14,522 nt of DNA, taken from NCBI GenBank assembly GCA_024274995.1, contig JAJSAA010000117.1, positions 1-14,522 on the forward strand, read 5' to 3'. The notes below the pieces were generated by a model. It ran no database searches and was not told the DNA's origin. It saw nothing but the letters and a program-made list of their open reading frames with translations. The DNA is from Deltaproteobacteria bacterium (GTDB taxonomy: Bacteria; Desulfobacterota; Desulfobulbia; Desulfobulbales; VMSU01). The first letter of the stretch is position 1. Every line of letters starts with the position of its first letter. This document shows, piece after piece, positions 1 to 7,225 of the stretch. A program made the translations under genes and the position numbers.

Positions 1-135
1 CATGGCATCGTAGGCCAGGCCTGAGACCTTAACCCGCAAGTCTTTATCTTCTTTGATACTTCTGACTACCCCGACGCCCGGACCTGGGTTATCCACGGCA
101 TTTATGCCGGATACGGCAATTGAAATTTCATTCAT
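1..135 (-). CDS. ATP-grasp-type protein, N-terminal fragment (partial)
   Basis: This is the first 45 codons of a gene that continues past the left edge. The ATG at 135-133 follows an AGGA-type ribosome site, and the gene starts 24 bp after the PqqD-like gene ends, so the two are probably co-transcribed. The visible protein begins MNEISIAVSGINAVDNPGPG, with a beta strand and a glycine-rich turn, then a VVRSIKEDKDLRV helix/strand and GLAYDAM. This pattern resembles the pre-ATP-grasp nucleotide-binding-like N-terminus of CarB-related ATP-grasp proteins that often sit beside PqqD-like genes. The catalytic ATP-grasp domain is outside the window, so the assignment rests on the N-terminal pattern and the neighbour and is tentative. 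The substrate is unknown. Confidence 0.5.
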   Translation of the reverse strand, partial: MNEISIAVSGINAVDNPGPGVGVVRSIKEDKDLRVKVSGLAYDAM

Positions 136-159
136 TTATGTGTCCTGTGGTGTTTGGTA

Positions 160-405
160 TCAACTGCCTTCGAAGAGACGATAGACCCTTAATTGAGCCA
201 GAAAATCGATTAAATCTCTCTGAGCGGTATCAGAATCAATCTCAAACTCACCAAGTAAAGACTGTAAGGTCTCCTCACTGTTTTTTCCCTCTTTGAGATA
301 ACGAATAATAGACAGGCCAATATCGTTAGTTGTAAAACTGTTGCCCGTGGTGGGATCAAAAACAAATCCTTCCTCGTTCAGGGCCAAACTAGATAGTTTG
401 TTCAC
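160..405 (-). CDS. PqqD-family small protein (peptide-binding/RRE-like)
   Basis: An 81-residue protein with the PqqD-like pattern: a first strand (LSSLALNEEGFVFDP), a turn (TTGNSFTTNDIG), then helices (LSIIRYLKEGKNSEETLQSLLGEF) and a C-terminal helix (TAQRDLIDFLAQLRVYRLF). PqqD proteins are winged-helix-like peptide chaperones that present precursor peptides to modifying enzymes (RiPP recognition elements). The start is GTG at 405-403, chosen because AAGGAG lies 6-7 bases upstream. It is the usual PqqD size and has no fused partner. It lies directly upstream of an ATP-grasp gene, which suggests the pair acts together on a peptide or a protein-bound substrate. No radical SAM gene is visible. 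The family call is fairly firm, the substrate unknown. Confidence 0.75.
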   Translation of the reverse strand: MNKLSSLALNEEGFVFDPTTGNSFTTNDIGLSIIRYLKEGKNSEETLQSLLGEFEIDSDTAQRDLIDFLAQLRVYRLFEGS

Positions 406-407
406 TT

Positions 408-599
408 TTATCTCCTTCGCATAAATTTATTGTCGCGCCGACAGCACCTGCTGACAGGTTTCTCGGCGGCAAAGAGCCGCCATACATAATAATAAAAACA
501 ACCGCCCCCTTGAGAGGGTTCATAACGTGCCATAAAAAGGCCGTCTTTACCATTATAAGCTACATCAACAACATACCCCTTCGTTTTCGTCTCCGGCAA
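408..599 (-). CDS. Possible small protein between trmN6 and pqqD (uncertain)
   Basis: An open frame of 63 codons runs from a TTG at 599 (inside the end of the methyltransferase gene) to a TAA that overlaps the pqqD ribosome site, 2 bp before the pqqD GTG. An internal ATG lies at 533-531. The middle part (VVDVAYNGKDGLFMARYEPS, then GGGCFYYYVW) looks protein-like, rich in Gly and aromatics. The C-terminus is Arg/Cys-rich (SRCCRRDNKFMRRR) and coincides with three consecutive DNA hairpins, so it may instead be a structured leader. No good ribosome site precedes either start. I do not recognise the family. It could be a real small gene, a precursor peptide for the PqqD/ATP-grasp pair, or a chance frame. 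Confidence 0.3.
   Translation of the reverse strand: MPETKTKGYVVDVAYNGKDGLFMARYEPSQGGGCFYYYVWRLFAAEKPVSRCCRRDNKFMRRR
431..481 (-). promoter_or_regulatory. Three tandem hairpins in the leader of pqqD
   Basis: Three perfect short stem-loops follow one another within 51 bp. They are TGTCG-CGC-CGACA (431-443), ACCTG-CTGA-CAGGT (446-459) and GGCGGC-AAAGA-GCCGCC (465-481). A fourth small one, CCCT-TGAG-AGGG, lies at 507-518. In the minus-strand transcript they sit between the methyltransferase stop and the pqqD ribosome site. None is followed by a T-run, so they are not ordinary intrinsic terminators. They could be a structured 5' leader, an RNA-processing or stability element, or the remnant of a palindromic repeat. 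Role is unknown. Confidence 0.45.
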
Positions 600-1341
600 A
601 GAATGCTGTCATCTCCGGGGTGTATTGCCTGCCATCTACCGCTCTATAGATGTAGAACGGGGGCAGTATCCGTAGCTCTTCACCACCCCCCTTAACGGCC
701 TCCACCATGAGTAGCCGGCCGTCCGCACCGGGAAAGCTGTGAACCACCTGCAGGCGTTTTGCTTCAAGACGATGGGCGTGAAGGGCGCTCAGCAGGGCGG
801 CACCCCGCTGGGCGGGGAAAATAAAGGCTGCCCGGCCGTGACTTTTCACCGCCCAGGCAGCAGCCTTAACACATTGGCCGATATCAGCCGTTATTTCATG
901 ACGAGCTACCGCCTGTTCCGCGGCCGGATTGATCCGGCCGCTGCCAACTTTATGATAAGGGGGATTACAGACTACGAGATCAAAAGAGGCGGCTTTGAAC
1001 AGTGAACTGATGTGGCGGAGATCACCCTGGATGCCCTGAATACGGGGAGCTAATCCATTAAGCTCAATATTACTCCGGCAGAGTTCAAAGAGGGAGGCCT
1101 GCAACTCCAGAGCGGTGATTACAATCTCCGGTGAGCGCCAGGCCATTATTAACGAGATCACCCCGCAGCCAGCACCTATATCCAAGACCCTGGCCCCGCT
1201 CTTGAGTTTGACAAAATTGGCCAGTAAAATGGCATCCACCGAAAACCGATAACCCCGGCGGGGTTGGCGGCAGGCAAGGCGGCCATTGAAGAGGGTATCA
1301 GCACTTATCTTGCTATCTTCACCCGCCAGGTCTTTGCTCAT
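565..1341 (-). CDS. trmN6: tRNA1(Val) (adenine(37)-N6)-methyltransferase-like (TrmN6 family)
   Basis: A 258-residue SAM-dependent methyltransferase of the TrmN6/YfiC type. It opens with the family's N-terminal RQPRRGYRFSVDAILLA stretch (about residues 25-41), which in the family precedes the Rossmann core. Motif I is DIGAGCG (54-60), an acidic residue ends the next strand (E79), and D107 falls in the motif III region. Motif IV is NPPY (126-129), the signature of adenine-N6 methylases. It should methylate N6 of A37 in a tRNA in the cytoplasm. Length is typical. The ATG at 1341 follows GAGAGG. It lies downstream of the DUF1015 gene on the same strand, with a miniature insertion element in the gap. 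The exact tRNA target is inferred from the family. Confidence 0.8.
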   Translation of the reverse strand: MSKDLAGEDSKISADTLFNGRLACRQPRRGYRFSVDAILLANFVKLKSGARVLDIGAGCGVISLIMAWRSPEIVITALELQASLFELCRSNIELNGLAPRIQGIQGDLRHISSLFKAASFDLVVCNPPYHKVGSGRINPAAEQAVARHEITADIGQCVKAAAWAVKSHGRAAFIFPAQRGAALLSALHAHRLEAKRLQVVHSFPGADGRLLMVEAVKGGGEELRILPPFYIYRAVDGRQYTPEMTAFFAGDENEGVCC

Positions 1342-1353
1342 TGCCTCTCACCG

Positions 1354-1472
1354 TCGGAATCGTAAGCGCTCAACAAACTACACTCTTGACTTTATAGTAT
1401 CTCGAAATGAGCGGTACGACTACTATCGTATGCGAGCGTTTCAGGGAGTTCATGGAGCGCTTACTCGGAATC
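1354..1472. mobile_element. IS66-like MITE with 8-bp target duplication
   Basis: A 103-bp element (1362-1464) has perfect 10-bp terminal inverted repeats, GTAAGCGCTC at the left and GAGCGCTTAC at the right; a further AACT matches at positions 15-18 of each end. It is bounded by an exact 8-bp direct repeat, TCGGAATC (1354-1361 and 1465-1472). IS66-family elements are known for ends beginning GTAA and 8-bp target duplications, so this is best read as a non-autonomous IS66-type derivative. It encodes no protein. An internal inverted pair TACGA/TCGTA lies at 1415-1430. The right copy of the duplication includes two bases of the DUF1015 stop codon, so the insertion landed exactly at the end of that gene without breaking it. 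Confidence 0.85.
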
Positions 1473-2829
1473 AGCCTACTTTTTCATCTGAGTGGATCTG
1501 ATTAATGAGGAGGCCGGAGAGTAATTTTGGGTAAAAATAAGTAGATTTATGCGGCATCACCAGGGATTCATCTGCTACCCGCCGCACCTGGGACACCAGG
1601 GTCGGATTCATTAAAAAAAGTAGCGGAGTGCTATTATTATCAGCGGCGCAGCCCTTAACTGCCTCATCCAGGGCCTCATCGGGATCAGGGTAATATGAAA
1701 TAAGGTTATCCCGTTCACATTGTCCATGATCAAGATTTAAGATACATTCCAACACCAGTTCCGATAATACCGTTACGTCGAGATCACGCAAAGCCTCGGG
1801 GTGCTTATCGGAACAGGTTGTCTCCATGACTCCCGAACGTTGGGTAAGGAGAAAACAACGATCAGAGCCTGGATGATAGAAGCCAAACATAGTTGCTGAA
1901 TTGTTTTCATCCATCCTCGACAGCACCTGTTCAAGTAATAATTCACGGGTACCGCCGTTTATTTCTTCCACTATAAAATAATCAGCCATCCGGGCAGTTA
2001 TGGCCTCTAAACTTATCAGATAAGGAATATGAACCAGGCGGTGAGTGGGGAGGACGGAAAGCCCCTCATCCTCCATGCCGCAGAGATACATCATGGTATA
2101 GTCATAGGGGCTGTCAGCTGTCACCTTGCCCTGGCGCTGGCGCATCAACTCCCGCAATTGCAGCGAGGTGTTATAGCGGTGATGGCCGTCGGCAATATAG
2201 AAAGGTCTATCGGCAAGAAATGCCTGTATTCCGGCAATGATGCCGGGATCTGTGACCTGCCAGAGGAGATGCCGACAGCCGTCATGATCACAGACATCAA
2301 CAAGTGGTTCCCCTGTCTTGTGTTCCTGAAGACTGGCCATAGCCCAGCCTTCAGAATCGGAATAGAGAGAAAATATGGGGCTGAACTGGGCCTGGCAGGT
2401 ATCAATAAGGCGCAGCCGGTCGCTGGTCACATTTTTAAAGGTCTTCTCATGTGGTTTTATTACCTTCTCGGAAAATTCAGCTAATCCCACCAGAGATATA
2501 AAACCTTTTCTGATCATTTTCCGGCCGGAAGGCAGGGTGTATTCGGTAAAATACAGATAAAGCCCCACCCCACTGTCCCGAATCAGGATATCTTTCCGCT
2601 GCCAGTCTGCAAAGGTATCTCGAACCTGCTGATAACGTTCATCGGTTAAATCTTCAGCCGCTAGGCTCTTGGTAAGATCCAGATGAATCATATTATAAGG
2701 ATTCTTACGGGCAAGGGCCTTTTGGCTTTGGGGATCAATAACATCATAGGGCGGCGAAACCACCTCCTCCATATTGGCGATCTTGGCTAGATTATAGCGT
2801 AATCCTCTTAGTGGCGCGATACGGGCCAT
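1471..2829 (-). CDS. DUF1015 family protein
   Basis: A 452-residue protein with the hallmarks of DUF1015 (PF06245): an N-terminal SPPYDVI (25-31) after a RYN/P-rich start, PHEKT (126-130), and FYIADGHHRYNTS (210-222). The HH-containing block looks like a nucleotide- or metal-binding site. Length is typical. The start ATG at 2829 follows AGGAGA at a good distance. There is no signal peptide or membrane segment, so it is cytoplasmic. The biochemical role of the family is not settled; members often lie near serine biosynthesis genes elsewhere, which is not the case here. It heads a minus-strand run leading into trmN6 and pqqD. The TGA stop abuts the miniature element. Confidence 0.85.
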   Translation of the reverse strand: MARIAPLRGLRYNLAKIANMEEVVSPPYDVIDPQSQKALARKNPYNMIHLDLTKSLAAEDLTDERYQQVRDTFADWQRKDILIRDSGVGLYLYFTEYTLPSGRKMIRKGFISLVGLAEFSEKVIKPHEKTFKNVTSDRLRLIDTCQAQFSPIFSLYSDSEGWAMASLQEHKTGEPLVDVCDHDGCRHLLWQVTDPGIIAGIQAFLADRPFYIADGHHRYNTSLQLRELMRQRQGKVTADSPYDYTMMYLCGMEDEGLSVLPTHRLVHIPYLISLEAITARMADYFIVEEINGGTRELLLEQVLSRMDENNSATMFGFYHPGSDRCFLLTQRSGVMETTCSDKHPEALRDLDVTVLSELVLECILNLDHGQCERDNLISYYPDPDEALDEAVKGCAADNNSTPLLFLMNPTLVSQVRRVADESLVMPHKSTYFYPKLLSGLLINQIHSDEKVG

Positions 2830-2996
2830 TTCATCTCTCCTGAAACTTTAATTTATAAAATTTAATCTGGTAAATTCACGCAAACTTCATTAATATTCAA
2901 GGCTGGTAACTATTCTACTCAGCCCTGGCGGATAAACAGCCGCAATACTATATGAAGTACTGATAATTGCAACAATAAAACACGAGAGGAAAAGCA

Positions 2997-3371
2997 ATGT
3001 TTGATATATTCATCAAGACCCAATTTTCAGCCGGCCACCATCTGCGTAATTATCCAGGCAACTGTGAGAAACCCCACGGCCATAACTGGAACATCAAGGT
3101 AACGGTGCGAGCCACAGAGTTAGATCATCTCGGTATGGGGGTGGATTTCAGGGTAATTAAAAAGGCGGTGGCCCAGGTCATGGATGATCTGGATCATTGC
3201 GATCTCAACAATCATGCCGCCTTTCTGGACAAAAACCCATCCTCCGAAAACATCTCAGTCTATATCTTTGAGCAGCTCGCCGGAGTACTTACTGATGAGC
3301 GTTATGATCTCTATAGCATCCAGGTTGGCGAGACCGCTAACAACGGGGTTATCTATCGTGGCGGCCGCTGA
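2997..3371 (+). CDS. queD: 6-carboxy-5,6,7,8-tetrahydropterin synthase (QueD/PTPS family)
   Basis: A 124-residue T-fold enzyme of the COG0720 family. It converts 7,8-dihydroneopterin triphosphate to 6-carboxytetrahydropterin, the second step of preQ0/queuosine synthesis. Zinc ligands are H15 (FSAGHH), H27 and H29 (CEKPHGH). The catalytic cysteine is C23, with the D66-H67 pair in DLDHCDLN, the PSSEN block (81-85) and the terminal substrate-binding glutamate E112 (VGETANN). The motif reads CExxHGH, carrying both the QueD cysteine and the glutamate typical of PTPS-III, so a second activity in folate synthesis is possible. GAGAGGAAAAGCA precedes the ATG. It is the first gene of a two-gene unit with queE, overlapping it by 14 bp. 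Confidence 0.92.
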   Translation: MFDIFIKTQFSAGHHLRNYPGNCEKPHGHNWNIKVTVRATELDHLGMGVDFRVIKKAVAQVMDDLDHCDLNNHAAFLDKNPSSENISVYIFEQLAGVLTDERYDLYSIQVGETANNGVIYRGGR

Positions 3372-4029
3372 TCTGCCTATAAAAATTTCAGAACTGTTTT
3401 ACAGTATTCAGGGGGAATCAACCAGAGCCGGGCTGCCCTGTGTCTTTATCCGCTTGAGCGGCTGCAATCTGCGTTGTCGCTACTGTGACTCACAATATAC
3501 CTTTCCGGATGGAGAAAGTCGTTCGATCTCCGCTATCATGGCCTATGCCGCTCATTATCCGGCAGCCATTATCGAGGTAACGGGTGGCGAGCCGCTCTGC
3601 CAGACAAACACCATTCCTCTGTTGCGGAAACTGCAAGAGGCGGGGCGAACTGTCCTCTTAGAGACCAACGGCAGCCTTGATCTTGCCCCGGTGCCGGATG
3701 GAGTTATCAAGATTATGGATCTTAAATGCCCGGATTCCGGAATGAGTAATAAGATGCGCCTCGCGAACCTCCAGCACCTGAGCCCGGCAGATGAATTAAA
3801 ATTTGTCCTCACCTCGAGACGGGACTATGAATGGGCGGTGGGGATAATCCGTCGCCAGCTGCCAGAGGCCCTAAGCACAAGTCCCCTGCCCGCCATTCTC
3901 TTCTCGGCAGTGCCAAATAAATTAGAGGCTGCTGTCCTAAGCGCCTGGATATTAAAGGATCAACTTCCCGTTCGCCTCCAGTTACAGATCCACAAAATCA
4001 TCTGGCCTGAATCCGAGAGAGGGGTATAG
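3358..4029 (+). CDS. queE: 7-carboxy-7-deazaguanine synthase (radical SAM QueE)
   Basis: A radical SAM enzyme that turns the QueD product into 7-carboxy-7-deazaguanine. I chose the GTG at 3358-3360, inside the end of queD, giving 223 residues. The open frame reaches back to 3184, but that part is only the shifted reading of queD, and conserved sequence begins at PIKISELFYSIQGES. From this start, the IQGE block is at 17-20, the cluster-binding CNLRCRYC (C36, C40, C43; CX3CX2C) follows, then TGGEP (75-79) and LLETNGS. Coupling to queD by overlap is likely. The last 32 bp overlap the convergent end of pgl on the other strand. Length is normal for the family. Confidence 0.9.
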   Translation: MAAADLPIKISELFYSIQGESTRAGLPCVFIRLSGCNLRCRYCDSQYTFPDGESRSISAIMAYAAHYPAAIIEVTGGEPLCQTNTIPLLRKLQEAGRTVLLETNGSLDLAPVPDGVIKIMDLKCPDSGMSNKMRLANLQHLSPADELKFVLTSRRDYEWAVGIIRRQLPEALSTSPLPAILFSAVPNKLEAAVLSAWILKDQLPVRLQLQIHKIIWPESERGV

Positions 4030-4747
4030 AGGGAGCCAGCAGCCAATAAACTGTTCCCTGCGAACGTACTCTGGCAGCGGGAAATTGCTGGCCGCCGCCG
4101 CTGAGTATCTCAGAGACAATCTCCAACTTCCGGCTGCCGCTGACCATAAAAATCACCGCCCGACTAACGGCGAGAGCGGGCAGAGTCAGGGTTACCCTGG
4201 CTACTGGCGGGGAGCCGGCGGGTTCTACAATGGCCGCCACCAGTTTCTTATCCTCAGTTAGGAGTGGTGAACCGGGAAAGAGCGAGGCACAATGGCCGTC
4301 AGGCCCCATGCCGAGCAACACACAGTCAAAGAGGGGGCCACCATTAATCCCCTGCTCCTGTCTGAAACGCTCGATCTCTTCCTCATACAGCCGCGCCGCA
4401 GCCTCCGGATCATCCGCCATCACCGCCACTGTCTTAATATTGGCCTCCGGCAGACAAGGCAGCAGATGGGCCGCCGCCAATCTATAATTACTATCCTTAT
4501 GATCCAGGGGTACCAACCGTTCATCACCCCAAAAGACAAAGGTCTGCCGCCAATTTATCCGTTCGCGATAGTCCGTAGCCAAGAGTTCATAAAGCCTGGC
4601 CGGGGTATGGCCGCCAGCGAGGCACAAAGAAAAAAAACCGCGCTCGTTGACGGCGGTCTCAGCCAGTTCAACAATGAGATCGGCGGCGGCCCGGCTCAAC
4701 TCCTCTAAATTGCCATACGTTAACCTCTTGGCGGTCTGTTCAGACAT
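3998..4747 (-). CDS. pgl: 6-phosphogluconolactonase (DevB/Pgl type)
   Basis: A 249-residue cytoplasmic enzyme that hydrolyses 6-phosphogluconolactone to 6-phosphogluconate, the second step of the oxidative pentose phosphate pathway. Visible family blocks are LAGGHTP (43-49), WGDERLVP (73-80, with S86-N-Y just after) and the active-site loop LLGMGPDGHCASLFPGS (144-160). Length is typical. Its ATG overlaps the last codons of zwf by 8 bp, and its ribosome site GGAGG lies inside zwf, so translation is coupled and the two enzymes act in sequence. Its 3' end overlaps the convergent queE. Confidence 0.93.
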   Translation of the reverse strand: MSEQTAKRLTYGNLEELSRAAADLIVELAETAVNERGFFSLCLAGGHTPARLYELLATDYRERINWRQTFVFWGDERLVPLDHKDSNYRLAAAHLLPCLPEANIKTVAVMADDPEAAARLYEEEIERFRQEQGINGGPLFDCVLLGMGPDGHCASLFPGSPLLTEDKKLVAAIVEPAGSPPVARVTLTLPALAVSRAVIFMVSGSRKLEIVSEILSGGGQQFPAARVRSQGTVYWLLAPSIPLSRIQAR

Positions 4748-6275
4748 TTAAAATCCTCCGCATCCAGGCCAGGGACTCATCCGGCCCCCAGCTCCCTGGT
4801 TCATAAAAATTCAGCCGTCTCCCCTCACCGCCGCATTGGCTACAGGAAGAGAGAATGGGGTCGAGATATTTCCAGGTTTGTTCCACCCCGTCCTGGCCCC
4901 AGAAGAGCATATGGTCGCCATTAATGCAGTCTAAGAGGCTACGGGAATAGGCATCTAAGGAATGGGCCCGATTCTGGTACTGAAAATCCATTTTTACCGT
5001 CTGCATGCAGAGCTGAGCTCCCGGCAATTTGGCCTGAAAAGAGAGCTTTACCTCCTCGCGTGGATAGATCCCCAGGATCAGACGATTAGCCGGAATTTCG
5101 TCCCCTAACAGATAACGGAACATATAATGGGGAATGGCCTTGAATTGCACCACAATCTTGGTCTTTTTTTCAGCCAGCCGTTTGCCGGAGGCAATATAGA
5201 ACGGCACCCCGCGCCAGCGCCAGTTATCAATAAAGAGCCGCAGCATGGCAAAGGTCGGGGTATTGGAACCAGGATCGACTCCCGGCTCCTGACGATAAGC
5301 GGCCGCCGCCGCATCATCAATCTTCCCGGCCCCGTACTGGCCGAGAATGAGATTTTCAGCCGGCCGGGCCTCAGTAAATGGTTTGATGGAGCGGAAGACT
5401 TTAACCTTCTCCTCATGAACCCTGGGAGCCTCGAACACCGAGGGGGCCTCCATGGCGGTAAGCGCCAGAAGCTGCATCATGTGATTCTGGAACATATCCC
5501 GGATAACGCCTGAATCCTCGTAATATCCGGCCCGATGCTCCACTCCCAGCTTTTCGGATGCCAATATCCCCACATACTCTATATAATTACGATTCCAGAG
5601 CGGTTCAAAGAGGGTATTGGCAAATCGGAGCATCAGGAGATTCTGTACCGTTTCCTTGGCAAGATAATGATCTATACGGAATATCTGCTCCTCGCTAAAG
5701 CTCTCGTGCATGGTATGATTCAGCTCCTGAGCCGAAGCCAGATCATGGCCAAAGGGCTTTTCCACTACAATCCGCACCCAGCCCCCGCCCGCCGACTCGT
5801 GGCTCATCCCGGCCTCACCAATATGCTTAGAGGCCAGGGGATAGATTGCGGGGGGAACGGCAAGATAAAAGACTAGGTTACCAGCGGTATTATATGTTTT
5901 ATCAAGAGCACCAAGCCGCTCCCGCAGAGTCACATAATCAGCCGCCTTATCGTAATCCAGCGGAACATAGAAACAGCGCTCTAAAAACGACTGCCATTTG
6001 TCGTCATCCCCAGCCTTACCCTGATGCTTATCCGCCAGACGTTCACGAAAGGTGTCATCATTCAAGGGGCTGCGGCTGGCCCCGACAATAATAAAATCAT
6101 TCGGCAGCCGGTCAATCTTGAATAAATCGAAAAAAGCGGGGATAAGCTTACGGGCGGTGAGATCACCGGAGGCTCCGAAAATAACGATGGCGCAAGGCTC
6201 CGGGGGCCGGGCGCTTTTACGACGATCGCAGGATACCGAAAATGCAGCGTTGGCTGTTTGAGTTTCGCACTTCAT
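4740..6275 (-). CDS. zwf: Glucose-6-phosphate 1-dehydrogenase
   Basis: A 511-residue NAD(P)-dependent dehydrogenase oxidising glucose 6-phosphate to the lactone, the entry to the oxidative pentose phosphate pathway. The nucleotide-binding loop is GASGDLTARK (34-43), the substrate loop EKPFGHD (172-178) and the active site RIDHYLAKE (200-208). The first 25 or so residues are a low-similarity extension before the conserved CAIVIFGASG strand. The ATG at 6275 follows AAAGGAGAG at an ideal distance. It is followed directly by overlapping pgl. About 95 bp separate it from the upstream prmA-like gene; I see no clear promoter or terminator in that gap, so read-through from upstream is possible. Confidence 0.95.
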   Translation of the reverse strand: MKCETQTANAAFSVSCDRRKSARPPEPCAIVIFGASGDLTARKLIPAFFDLFKIDRLPNDFIIVGASRSPLNDDTFRERLADKHQGKAGDDDKWQSFLERCFYVPLDYDKAADYVTLRERLGALDKTYNTAGNLVFYLAVPPAIYPLASKHIGEAGMSHESAGGGWVRIVVEKPFGHDLASAQELNHTMHESFSEEQIFRIDHYLAKETVQNLLMLRFANTLFEPLWNRNYIEYVGILASEKLGVEHRAGYYEDSGVIRDMFQNHMMQLLALTAMEAPSVFEAPRVHEEKVKVFRSIKPFTEARPAENLILGQYGAGKIDDAAAAAYRQEPGVDPGSNTPTFAMLRLFIDNWRWRGVPFYIASGKRLAEKKTKIVVQFKAIPHYMFRYLLGDEIPANRLILGIYPREEVKLSFQAKLPGAQLCMQTVKMDFQYQNRAHSLDAYSRSLLDCINGDHMLFWGQDGVEQTWKYLDPILSSCSQCGGEGRRLNFYEPGSWGPDESLAWMRRILNV

Positions 6276-6370
6276 ATTAACTCTCCTTTAATTCCTTGTA
6301 ACTTTTCAGCTGCAGTTATGAGTTAGTTGAGGACAATTTTCTGCTCTCGCTGAATAGTTACTAAATTTTT

Positions 6371-7225
6371 TTATATTTGCAAAAGTAGTCCCCCCCAGGC
6401 GCCATCCTTATAAACCTGCCGACGGCCGTCTAAGCCATTTTTCCATAATATGTTCAGTAAATCATCCATCTGGGCACCACGCATCCCGGCCATAATCAAA
6501 ATTCCACCCGCAGTTAGAAGCCCGGGCAGCAAAGGAATAATTTTAAATAGGATAACGGGAGAAATATTAGCGGCAACCAGGCCGAAAGAACCTTTAATCT
6601 CTTCTATGGGTTTAGAGCTGATCCGTACCCTGCCCTCCAGACCGTTTAAAATCACATTACGCCTGGCTCCAGCCACCGCCGTAGGATTAATATCCAAGCC
6701 CAAAACATGCCGGCCGCCAAGTCGGGCGCATACAATAGACAGGATACCACTACCACAACCAATATCAAGCACCGGGTCTGGAAAAGAACCACCGTGAGTA
6801 GCGATGTATTCCAGGCCCCGCCCCATAAGCCTGGTACTGGGATGGTGGCCGCTACCAAAGGCCAGGCCCGGCTCCAGAATAACAGGCCTCTTTCTTGAAG
6901 GCCCCGCCGTTATTTCCGCCGTACCGGCCGCCACCTTAAAACCAGCTATAAAAATCTCATTTTGATCATCGTCATCACTACCAAGGCGGGCCTCAACAAT
7001 TTCCGCCCCAAAGACGCTTGTAACCCCGGCCGTCCGGCGCAAAAGCTCGTCGACATTAGCTCCGGTCTCAGCCACCACCACCAATATATCATCGGTTAGC
7101 CTCTCCACTTCACGGCAACCCGATAATTTGGATAGATTGGCTGATAAGAGCGGATCACGGCCTCTAACTATCACATAAAGTCGGCCGCCGCTGGTATATT
7201 CACTAAAAACTGGATTTACTGGCAA
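6371..7225 (-). CDS. prmA: Ribosomal protein L11 methyltransferase-like (PrmA family)
   Basis: A 284-residue SAM methyltransferase. The core matches PrmA: the lead-in LEPGLAFGSGHHPST (117-131), motif I LDIGCGSGILS (153-163), LGLDINPTAV after it, and AANISPVI, in place of the usual AANI-L block. PrmA trimethylates L11 in the cytoplasm. The N-terminal 90 residues are not a clear match to the usual L11-recognition domain, so another substrate is conceivable. The start is a TTG at 7225-7223, chosen because GGGAGG lies 7-8 bases upstream; no ATG or GTG fits. It overlaps the upstream unknown gene by 10 bp, indicating coupling. Confidence 0.78.
   Translation of the reverse strand: MPVNPVFSEYTSGGRLYVIVRGRDPLLSANLSKLSGCREVERLTDDILVVVAETGANVDELLRRTAGVTSVFGAEIVEARLGSDDDDQNEIFIAGFKVAAGTAEITAGPSRKRPVILEPGLAFGSGHHPSTRLMGRGLEYIATHGGSFPDPVLDIGCGSGILSIVCARLGGRHVLGLDINPTAVAGARRNVILNGLEGRVRISSKPIEEIKGSFGLVAANISPVILFKIIPLLPGLLTAGGILIMAGMRGAQMDDLLNILWKNGLDGRRQVYKDGAWGGLLLQI

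Noticed and set aside
2029..2484. Plus-strand 151-codon frame opposite the DUF1015 gene
   Set aside because: It lies wholly antisense to a gene with clear family motifs and has no recognisable domain or ribosome site.
2926..2941. Sigma-54-like TGGCGG...CAGC upstream of queD
   Set aside because: The GG-N10-GC spacing fits, but the -12 box reads CAGC instead of TTGC and the -24 box departs at two positions; too weak to call, and queD is normally constitutive or preQ-regulated.
2830..2996. A preQ1 riboswitch in front of queD
   Set aside because: I looked for the small C-rich loop and A-rich tail of preQ1 aptamers and found only a 4-bp GCGG/CCGC stem; no match to the aptamer.
3184..3357. Extension of queE back to an ATG inside queD
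   Set aside because: The upstream 58 codons are a shifted reading of queD with low-complexity content; conserved queE sequence begins just after the GTG at 3358.
4230..4708. Plus-strand frames opposite pgl
   Set aside because: These are antisense to a well-supported gene and carry no domain signal.
6276..6370. Promoter or terminator between the prmA-like gene and zwf
   Set aside because: No hairpin with T-run and no -35/-10 pair with acceptable spacing was found; the gap is AT-rich only.
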